Shown here piece by piece: positions 58,317-64,000 of a DNA stretch of 64,000 nucleotides. The DNA is taken from positions 1-64,000 of the forward strand of contig NZ_JAEMTA010000018.1 of assembly GCF_016462545.1 (NCBI RefSeq). The letters are read 5' to 3'. This stretch comes from Mycolicibacterium sp. (GTDB taxonomy: Bacteria > Actinomycetota > Actinomycetes > Mycobacteriales > Mycobacteriaceae). The translations under genes were made by a program, and so were the position numbers. A model generated the notes under the pieces. It saw only the letters and a program-made list of their open reading frames with translations. It had not been told where the DNA came from and ran no database searches. Numbering within the stretch: position 1 is the first letter of the stretch; each line of letters opens with the position of its first letter.

Positions 58317-59669
58317 ATGACTCTAGGTACCAGTCCGCGCTGGGCTCCCCGCGGAGGGGGAGTACCGCGTGCCGAACGCATCTCGAACCGACGAGCGGTC
58401 CGAGAGGCGCTCATTTCAGTGGCAGGTCTGATCGGCACTCCGGTGTCCAATCAGGTCGGTCAACCGGTCGGGCGCCTGGTCGATCTCGTCGCGCGGATGA
58501 ACTCGGGCGACCGGTATCCACCCTTGAGTGGACTCCTCGTCGCTGTCGGATCGCGGCATGCCTTTCTTCCCATCGAGACCGTCGGCGAAATCACCCAGCG
58601 CACAGTGCAATTGGCGGCTGCCCGGGTCGACCTGCGTGAGTTTCTGAGGCGCCCCGGCGAGGTGCTGCTTGCCGCGGACGTGATCGATCATCAGTTGATC
58701 GACCTCGACGGCCGCCAGGTGCGTCGTGCCGCCGACTTGTATCTGGTGCCGATGGGGACCGAGTACAGGTTGGTCGGACTCGACGTCAGCTTCGCCACGC
58801 TGCTACGCAGGCTCGGCCCGCGTCGGTGGCGCGGACGGCCCACCCCCGAGCGCGTCATCGACTGGGACGCGGTGGCGCCGTTGGGAGAAGCCGACGGCTC
58901 GCCCACGGCAGTGCACCTGCGGGCCACCGACGAGAAGTTGCGCCGGCTGGCTCCCTCGGACCTCGCCGATCTGTTGGAGGACCTGGCTCGTCCGGCCCGC
59001 CAGCAGCTCCTCGAAAGGCTCGGCCCCGATGCCGCCGCCGACGCGCTCGAGGAGATGGAACCCGACGAATTGGAGGCACTGCTGCGCGAGGCGTCCCGGA
59101 ATCGGGCCGCCACGCTGCTCGCGGCGATGGCGCCCGACGAGGCCGTGGATGCCCTGCGCGACCTGTCCACCAGGGAACGCGACGAGATCCTCGAGCAGAT
59201 GCCCGACCGTGCGGCGCAGCAGTTGACCGCCCTGCTGAGCTTCCCGGAGCGTACGGCCGGCGGCTTCATGACCACGGTCCTGGCGCGGGCCCGCACCAGC
59301 GACACCATCGGTGACGTCGAGCGGATCGTCGCTCGCTACCGCGCCCACCGCGCGGAGATCGACGGAGTGCTGATCTACGACGACGGCGACGTCCTGGTCG
59401 CCGATCTGCCGTTGTTCGATCTGATCGCCCACCCCGACGATGCGTTGGTGTCCGAGGTGTTGGAGGCCGAGGGGCATCCCGAGCCGCTGACCGTGGCTGC
59501 CGACGGAGGCGTCGACGAGGTGGCCGACATCCTGGTGCGAACCCGGCGGGCGTCGTTGTTGGTCGTGGACTCCGATGGCCGTCCCATCGGGCGCATCCTG
59601 GCCGACGACGTCCTAGACGCACTGCTACCGGAGCGGGGGAGGTTTCACTTCCCCCGACTGCTGTCATGA
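58317..59669 (+). CDS. PRC-barrel / MgtE N-terminal / CBS domain protein
   Basis: 450 residues, soluble. Residues about 40-185 hold two PRC-barrel-like units (VGQPVGRLVDLVAR, DLDGRQVRRAADLYLV). Residues about 200-330 form the superhelical MgtE N-domain with repeated LAPSDLADLLEDL, MEPDELEALLREA, MAPDEAVDALRDL. Residues about 330-445 are a CBS pair. There is no MgtE membrane domain; the product is coupled (ATGA) to an NRAMP-type transporter and is probably its Mg/nucleotide-sensing gate. AGGAG precedes ATG 58317. Confidence 0.88.
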   Translation: MTLGTSPRWAPRGGGVPRAERISNRRAVREALISVAGLIGTPVSNQVGQPVGRLVDLVARMNSGDRYPPLSGLLVAVGSRHAFLPIETVGEITQRTVQLAAARVDLREFLRRPGEVLLAADVIDHQLIDLDGRQVRRAADLYLVPMGTEYRLVGLDVSFATLLRRLGPRRWRGRPTPERVIDWDAVAPLGEADGSPTAVHLRATDEKLRRLAPSDLADLLEDLARPARQQLLERLGPDAAADALEEMEPDELEALLREASRNRAATLLAAMAPDEAVDALRDLSTRERDEILEQMPDRAAQQLTALLSFPERTAGGFMTTVLARARTSDTIGDVERIVARYRAHRAEIDGVLIYDDGDVLVADLPLFDLIAHPDDALVSEVLEAEGHPEPLTVAADGGVDEVADILVRTRRASLLVVDSDGRPIGRILADDVLDALLPERGRFHFPRLLS

Positions 59670-61015
59670 CGTCGGACTTCCGAGGGGCAGACGTCGAACC
59701 GACCGTCGACGACGCGCACCTGGCCGACGGTGGATCGGTGTCGGGGTGGCGGCACCGCGCGGCGGGCTGGGCCACCCGCATACCCGGCGGCGGCCGGTTG
59801 CTGGCATATCTCGCGATCGCGGGACCGGGGATGATCGCCGCGAATGCGGGCAACGATGCCGCAGGTATCGCGACATATGCCAGCGCCGGGTCCCAATTCG
59901 TCTATCGCACCTTGTTCTTCATGGTTCTGGTCACCGTCGCCCTGGTATTGGTGCAGGAGATGTCGGTGCGACTGGGCACGTTCACCGGAAAGGGGCTCGC
60001 GGCCTTGATCCGCGAGCAGTTCTCGCTGCGGCTCACCGCGCTGGCGCTCGGCTGCATCCTGCTGGCCAACACTGGTTTGGTGGTCGCCGAGTTCGCCGGG
60101 ATCGGAGCCGCCTTCGAACTCGTCGGTGTCAGCAGATACTGGGTGATTCCCGTTGCCGCCCTGATGATCTGGGGTCTGGTGCTATTCGGTTCCTACCGCT
60201 ACGCCGAACGCATCTTCCTGGTGCTGTCGCTGGCGTTCTTCGCCTACCCCGCCGCCGCCTTCTTAGCCCATCCGGACTGGACGGACGTCGGCACCAACCT
60301 GGTGTTGCCGCACTTCGATCTGACGCAGGACTTCATTCTGCTCGGCGTGGCCCTCATCGGCACGACCGTGTCTCCGTACATGCAGTTCTACGCCGCCGCC
60401 GGGGTGGTCGATCGCGGCGTCGGCCCGGCCGACTATCGCGCTGCCCGAACGGATGCCGTCTCCGGAGCGATCTTCGCGTGCGTCATCTCGATCTGCATCA
60501 TCGTCGCTACCGGGGCCGCCATCGGCGGCAGTGGACCGTTGGACTCCGCGGCGGAGGCGGCCGAGGCGCTGCGTCCGGTCGCGGGCAACGCGGCGACCGC
60601 CTTGTTCGCCCTCGGTCTGCTCGGTGCGAGCGCCCTCGCCGCGGCGGTGGTGCCACTGTCGAGCAGTTATGCCATCAGCGAGGCGTTCGGAGTAGAGCGA
60701 TCCGTCTCACGGCGCTTCACCGAGGCACCACTCTTCCTGGGGCTGTTCACGTTTCAGATCCTTCTGGGCGCCGCGGTGGCGATGACTCCGGTCAATCTCA
60801 TCAACCTGCTCATCGGCACCCAGGTACTTCAGGGGATCATCACACCCATCGTGTTGATCTACATTCTGGTCCTGACGAATCGGCGATCGGTGCTCGGCAA
60901 TGCTGCCAACGGGCCGGTGTTCCGGGTGGTCTCGACCGTCGCCGTGGCGGGCATCAGCGTCATGTCCCTGCTCCTGCTGGGTTGGACCGTTCTCGGGTGG
61001 TTCGGCCTGGCGTGA
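59666..61015 (+). CDS. NRAMP-family divalent metal transporter with altered metal site
   Basis: 449 residues with about 11 membrane helices. GPGMIAANAGNDAAG aligns with the helix-1 metal motif, where canonical DPGN reads DAAG: the Asp is kept and Asn becomes Gly. Helix 6, usually (A/G)xxMPH, reads GTTVSPY, so the transition-metal-binding Met is Ser. These changes recall NRAMP-related magnesium transporters rather than MntH. Pairing with an MgtE-type sensor supports Mg2+ (inference). ATGA overlap with the upstream gene. Confidence 0.88.
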   Translation: MTSDFRGADVEPTVDDAHLADGGSVSGWRHRAAGWATRIPGGGRLLAYLAIAGPGMIAANAGNDAAGIATYASAGSQFVYRTLFFMVLVTVALVLVQEMSVRLGTFTGKGLAALIREQFSLRLTALALGCILLANTGLVVAEFAGIGAAFELVGVSRYWVIPVAALMIWGLVLFGSYRYAERIFLVLSLAFFAYPAAAFLAHPDWTDVGTNLVLPHFDLTQDFILLGVALIGTTVSPYMQFYAAAGVVDRGVGPADYRAARTDAVSGAIFACVISICIIVATGAAIGGSGPLDSAAEAAEALRPVAGNAATALFALGLLGASALAAAVVPLSSSYAISEAFGVERSVSRRFTEAPLFLGLFTFQILLGAAVAMTPVNLINLLIGTQVLQGIITPIVLIYILVLTNRRSVLGNAANGPVFRVVSTVAVAGISVMSLLLLGWTVLGWFGLA

Positions 61016-61018
61016 CGG

Positions 61019-62593
61019 CTAGCCGCTCCGCGCCGTGGCGACCTGGACGAGGTTGGCCAATCCCTGCTCCTGGGCGTCGCGGAGGTACTCGGGCAGCGGC
61101 GCGTGAACCTCCGGCAGCACTTCGCCGTCGACGAGGGCCTGCAGCACCGCCTGTCTACTGCTGCGCCCGGCCTGATTGTCGACTTCCCGGCGGCCGAGTT
61201 CGGTGGCGTAGTCGTACAGTTCGTACTCCACCGGGCGGGACGCGTCGAGATCCATGCTGCCGTCGCGCCAGTAGGAGTAGACGCCGAACTTGGCGGTGGG
61301 AGTGCGTACGGCCAGGACGTGACTGGGGGCGCTGGTGGGGATGTGCGTCGAATCGACGTCGATCCCGAGGAACTTGCGAGCCTGGTCGGAGCCGAAGAGC
61401 GCAGCCATCTCCTCGACGGACGTGTCGTCGGTCAGGTGAGCGATCCAGGGTCGACCCCGCGCGGCAGGGTTCTTGGCGATGTCGGCGAGGTCGGCACGCT
61501 CGGTCAGGTGCGCGTATCGCGGATCGCTGCGCCAGCTGCCGTCGCCACCCAGCGTCAACAAGAGCGGCGCCAGATCGACGCTCGAGGTCAGCTGGGTGCG
61601 AACGTCACCGGGCTTCGGCGTCAGGCGACCGGACGGGTCACGGATGTAGAGCGGGACGCGGATGCCCTCCTCGTAGATGCCTGCGCCCTTGCCCCGCAGG
61701 CCGTGCGAGCCTGCGTACTCGCCGTGATCGGAGGTGAAGACCACGACGGTCTCACGTTCGATCTCCGGACGTGTCGCCAACGTCTGCAGCACCCTGCCGA
61801 TTTGGTGATCGACCTGCTGGTGCAACCACAGGTACATGTCCAGGCCGCGGGCCCACTGCCGGTCGACGTCGGGCCCGGTGTGGGGAAGTGCGCCGGTGAT
61901 CAGCGGTCCCATGAACTCGGCGTAGTCGATCTGCAGTCGCGGCTTTCCGCGGCGCCGCAAGTCCTCTGGCGTCTCGAAGTTGGGGGGCCGTTCGGTGAAC
62001 ACGTGCGGGGCTTCTTCTGGCAGAGGACTTCTCGGCCACCACATGATGTCGTGCGGGTTCACCAGGGACACGGTGGTGCACCACGGCCCGTCGTCACCGT
62101 GCTCGCCGAACCACTGTCCGAACTGATCGGCGATGCTCGAATCCCGTTGCAGGCCTTCACTTGGTGCGCCGTTCGGGGACGGGTAGGTGCCACCGGCAAA
62201 GCCGTGGGCGTCCAGTCCATCGGGAGTGGTGTCACCCTGGTGGCCGAGGTGCCACTTGCCCCACCACCAGGTGCGGTAGCCCGCCTCGCGGAGCATGGTG
62301 CCCCAGGTCGGGAACCGCGGCGCCAGGGTCGATTCGGTGGCTCCGTCGCCGGTGAAAAGACAACCCGTCTGATGCGAGTAGAGGCCGGTGGTCATGACAC
62401 CGCGAGCCGGTGTGCACATGTTCGACGCGGTGTAGTGCCGTTCGAAGGACACGCTTTCGCGACGGAGGCCGGCCAGGTTAGGCAACATGGCATCGAGCGT
62501 CGCCGGCTCGGGAAACCACTGCGGCGCCCGCATCTGGTCGACCACGATGACGAGGATGTTCGGCTTGCCACTCGCGTCGCGCTCGATCGCCAT
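61019..62593 (-). CDS. Sulfatase family hydrolase
   Basis: 524 residues. The N-terminal metal-binding NILVIVVDQMRAP and signature CTPARGVMTTG, with Cys60 for conversion to formylglycine, show an arylsulfatase/choline-sulfatase type. GKWHLGH and VFTSDHGEYAGSHGLRGKG supply further metal and sulfate ligands. No signal peptide, so cytosolic. The substrate is not predictable. It converges with the NRAMP gene (3 bp apart) and starts 58 bases downstream of tRNA-Arg on the same strand. Confidence 0.92.
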   Translation of the reverse strand: MAIERDASGKPNILVIVVDQMRAPQWFPEPATLDAMLPNLAGLRRESVSFERHYTASNMCTPARGVMTTGLYSHQTGCLFTGDGATESTLAPRFPTWGTMLREAGYRTWWWGKWHLGHQGDTTPDGLDAHGFAGGTYPSPNGAPSEGLQRDSSIADQFGQWFGEHGDDGPWCTTVSLVNPHDIMWWPRSPLPEEAPHVFTERPPNFETPEDLRRRGKPRLQIDYAEFMGPLITGALPHTGPDVDRQWARGLDMYLWLHQQVDHQIGRVLQTLATRPEIERETVVVFTSDHGEYAGSHGLRGKGAGIYEEGIRVPLYIRDPSGRLTPKPGDVRTQLTSSVDLAPLLLTLGGDGSWRSDPRYAHLTERADLADIAKNPAARGRPWIAHLTDDTSVEEMAALFGSDQARKFLGIDVDSTHIPTSAPSHVLAVRTPTAKFGVYSYWRDGSMDLDASRPVEYELYDYATELGRREVDNQAGRSSRQAVLQALVDGEVLPEVHAPLPEYLRDAQEQGLANLVQVATARSG

Positions 62594-62651
62594 CCACCGA
62601 GATTACTAGACGAGCTAGCAATTCTGTCGGTGGAGCTAGACCCGAACCAAG

Positions 62652-62724
62652 CGCCCCCGGCAGGGATCGAACCTGCGACCAACCGCTTAGAAGGCGGCTG
62701 CTCTATCCGCTGAGCTACGGAGGC
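62652..62724 (-). tRNA. tRNA-Arg (TCT)
   Basis: Minus-strand cloverleaf from 62724. Acceptor GCCTCCG pairs with CGGGGGC; D-arm GCTC/GAGC; anticodon stem GCCGC/GCGGT around loop CTTCTAA, anticodon TCT; T-arm GCAGG/CCTGC with TTCGATC; discriminator G. CCA is not encoded. Its first 36 bases recur 537 bp away (see the tRNA fragment). Confidence 0.95.
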
Positions 62725-63225
62725 AGCGGACATACCTTAGCCGAAACGTCCCACACCAATGGACGGGTCATCCCCTACTCTGGAATGGGTGGCGGCGCAT
62801 CCTACGAAGGAGAAGGGCGACCTCGGTGTCGCCAAGGTGCACGCCGATTTGGTGGCCCAAGGTTTCATAGTCTTGTTTCCCGTTACGGAGCACGCGCCGT
62901 TCGATCTCGTTGCCTATTCGAGCGGTGAGTTTCATCGGCTTCAAGTGAAGTATCGATCGGCGTGCGCGGGCGCAGTCAAGGTGCAGTTCCGTTCCACGTG
63001 GGCGGATCGTCGCGGTACGCATACGACACCGATGGACAAGGATGCGATCGACATCGTGTGCATCTACTGCCCCGAAACCGATCACTGCTATTACGTACGT
63101 CCCGGCGACCACGGCACATCGGTCACGCTCCGGATCGCTCCGAGTAGGAACGGCCAGCAGGCGGGGGTCCTCTCCGCCGATGCCTTCCGCGAACTGCCGC
63201 GCGTTGTCATTGGTTGAGCGCGGCG
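62689..63225. mobile_element. Small insertion at tRNA-Arg carrying a lone nuclease gene
   Basis: Bounded by direct copies of the tRNA-Arg 5' half: 62689-62728 and 63226-63265 match at 37 of 40 positions, 30 in a row, and end at the anticodon. The 537-bp unit contains one PD-(D/E)XK-like gene, no integrase or transposase, and no terminal inverted repeats. The tRNA at one end is intact; the copy at the other is cut after CTTCT of the anticodon loop. Interpretation as a mobile unit is inferred from this layout. Confidence 0.65.
62759..63217 (+). CDS. PD-(D/E)XK-like nuclease, group-I-intron-associated endonuclease type
   Basis: 152 residues from ATG 62759; GTG 62789 (142 residues) is an alternative, as no clear ribosome site precedes the ATG. 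The pattern HPTKEKGDLGVAKVHADLVAQGF, FPVTEHAPFDLVAYSSGEFHRLQVKYR follows PDDEXK_5 endonucleases such as those found with group I introns in tRNA genes. The Asp (PFDLV) and QxK are kept; the first-helix Glu seen in many members appears to be Val. Lower GC and more varied codons than its neighbours suggest transfer. It lies between an intact and a half tRNA-Arg. Confidence 0.7.
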   Translation: MDGSSPTLEWVAAHPTKEKGDLGVAKVHADLVAQGFIVLFPVTEHAPFDLVAYSSGEFHRLQVKYRSACAGAVKVQFRSTWADRRGTHTTPMDKDAIDIVCIYCPETDHCYYVRPGDHGTSVTLRIAPSRNGQQAGVLSADAFRELPRVVIG

Positions 63226-63261
63226 AGAAGGCCCTTGCTCTATCCGCTGAGCTACGGAGGC
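63226..63261 (-). pseudogene. tRNA-Arg 5'-half fragment
   Basis: 36 bases identical to positions 1-36 of the intact tRNA-Arg, except three adjacent bases in the anticodon stem (AGG instead of GCC). It ends with the anticodon TCT, after which the sequence runs into the stop region of the nuclease gene. It cannot fold as a tRNA, but D-arm and acceptor 5' strand are intact. Confidence 0.9.
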
Positions 63262-63272
63262 AGCGCTCGCAG

Positions 63273-63300
63273 AGTGTATCTCCCGACGGATCTGGCAACC
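63273..63300 (-). promoter_or_regulatory. Possible orphaned tRNA promoter
   Basis: Upstream of the tRNA fragment on the minus strand, TACACT (63278-63273) lies 12 bases before the tRNA 5' end and GGTTGC is 16 bases further upstream. The spacing suits a sigma-A promoter, probably that of the original tRNA-Arg gene. Confidence 0.4.
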
Positions 63301-63392
63301 GCGTGACAACACCGGTATTGCGACCCACGCCATCGGGCGGCGGACTAGCGTGGACCCCGCACTCGGTGACTACGGCAGGAGATCCACAGACG

Positions 63393-64000
63393 ATGAGCGA
63401 CGTGCCGGAGATCGACGCGGCCGGACTTCCCGAGGAACTGAGTGCGGTCGACCAGCTGTTGCACCGCGGGGAGGCGAATCCGCGCACCCGCTCGGGGATC
63501 ATGGGCGTCGAACTGCTCGACGCGACGCCGGACTGGGAGCGCTTCAGGGCTCGCTTCGAGAACGCCTCCCGCAAGGTGCTCCGGTTGCGCCAGAAGGTGG
63601 TCATGCCGACGCTGCCGACGGCGGCGCCGCGGTGGGTCGTCGACCCCGACTTCAACCTCGACTTCCACGTGCGACGGGTCCGCGTGCCCGCGCCCGGCAC
63701 CCTGCGCGAGGTGATGGACCTCGCCGAGGTCGCGCTGCAGTCGCCGATGGACATCTCGCGGCCCCTGTGGACGGCCACCCTCGTCGAGGGGCTCGCCGAC
63801 GGCACCGCCGCGACGATGCTGCACCTGAGTCACGCGGTCACCGACGGTGTCGGCGCCATCGAGATGTTCGCCAACATCTATGACGTCGAGCGCGATCCGC
63901 CGCAGGCCAAGGTGGCACCGCTGCCGATCCCGGAGGACCTCTCGCCCAACGATCTGATGCGCGAGGGCCTCAACAAGCTGCCGGGCTCGATCGCCGGCGG
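63393..64000 (+). CDS. Wax ester synthase / diacylglycerol acyltransferase (3' end outside window)
   Basis: First 202 residues of a WS/DGAT protein that esterifies diacylglycerol or fatty alcohol with acyl-CoA for storage lipid. N-terminal LSAVDQLLHRGEANPRTRSGIMGVELLD, and DISRPLWTATLVEGL before the active site HLSHAVTDGVGAIE. This is the HHxxxDG motif with the first His replaced by Ser and the catalytic second His kept. AGGAG lies about 12 bases before ATG 63393. Confidence 0.9.
   Translation, partial: MSDVPEIDAAGLPEELSAVDQLLHRGEANPRTRSGIMGVELLDATPDWERFRARFENASRKVLRLRQKVVMPTLPTAAPRWVVDPDFNLDFHVRRVRVPAPGTLREVMDLAEVALQSPMDISRPLWTATLVEGLADGTAATMLHLSHAVTDGVGAIEMFANIYDVERDPPQAKVAPLPIPEDLSPNDLMREGLNKLPGSIAG

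Noticed and set aside
59746..61737. A 663-residue plus-strand frame over the NRAMP gene
   Set aside because: It is Arg-rich, out of frame with the recognisable transporter and continues into the sulfatase gene on the wrong strand.
62652..63265. Group I intron inside tRNA-Arg
   Set aside because: The complete tRNA is uninterrupted, and the half copy has no 3' exon after the inserted DNA. The nuclease gene runs opposite to the tRNA and no intron core is visible.
62689..63265. Classical phage or ICE attachment sites at a tRNA
   Set aside because: Those normally duplicate the tRNA 3' end and carry an integrase. Here the 5' half is duplicated and only a nuclease gene of about 150 codons is present.

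Overview
The window is chromosomal DNA of a fast-growing mycobacterium (Mycolicibacterium-like). The evidence is the very high G+C, a type I fatty acid synthase followed by acpS, and a left third that keeps the M. tuberculosis Rv2524c-Rv2498c gene order: fas, acpS, M20 peptidase, bcp, DUF3618 protein, ldtB, orn, HerA-like ATPase, SDR, MFS, MmpS-like protein, bkaR, accD1-accA1-fadE19-maoC-citE. An 18-kDa-antigen-type Hsp20 and an aromatic-carotenoid cluster agree with this. Nothing looks like a large prophage or plasmid insertion; the only clear mobile feature is a small insertion at a tRNA-Arg gene. || Layout. 1-14 kb: fatty acid synthase and housekeeping genes, with tRNA-Lys and tRNA-His. 15-22 kb: TetR regulator BkaR, a double operator and a tightly coupled leucine/isovalerate degradation operon. 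22-28 kb: enoyl-CoA hydratase, DUF5994, FAAL-type ligase, about 0.9 kb without genes, an SDR plus haloalkane-dehalogenase-like pair, and a phosphodiester-glycosidase-like protein. 28-34 kb (minus strand): thioesterase, an acyltransferase resembling autoinducer/N-acyl amino acid synthases, and a MacB/LolCDE-type ABC exporter. 34-42 kb: a stress island with an ECF sigma factor, CsbD proteins, Asp23/Gls24 proteins and their membrane partners, a PAS protein, Hsp18, a MerR regulator and two proteins with a J-domain HPD motif. 42-45 kb: a Gly/Pro-rich membrane protein and a two-component system. 45-50 kb: UsfY-like and SOUL proteins, MmpL exporter with TspO-like partner and divergent MarR. 50-57 kb: crtE-crtI-crtB-crtU-Rieske and convergent idi. 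57-61 kb: GAF-ANTAR protein, a structured leader with a mini-ORF, then a PRC/MgtE_N/CBS protein coupled to an atypical NRAMP transporter. 61-64 kb: sulfatase, tRNA-Arg, the insertion, and a wax ester synthase running off the right edge. || How genes work together. FAS-I needs the ACP synthase encoded next to it. The bkaR operon covers isovaleryl-CoA to acetyl-CoA plus acetoacetate. The crt genes, joined by stop/start overlaps, lead from geranylgeranyl diphosphate through lycopene to an aromatic carotenoid, but no lycopene cyclase is present here. The Asp23/CsbD/Hsp18 island looks like an envelope and general stress module. Identical CTTCAGG-N4-CTTCAGG repeats upstream of the J-domain/AKKAP protein and of the response regulator suggest both answer to that regulator. 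|| The most unusual observation is at 62.65-63.27 kb. An intact tRNA-Arg(UCU) is followed, 537 bp further along, by a second copy of its 5' half ending at the anticodon. Between them lies a lone PD-(D/E)XK-like nuclease gene of the group-I-intron-associated type and no integrase. This looks like a minimal selfish element that targets a tRNA anticodon stem-loop.
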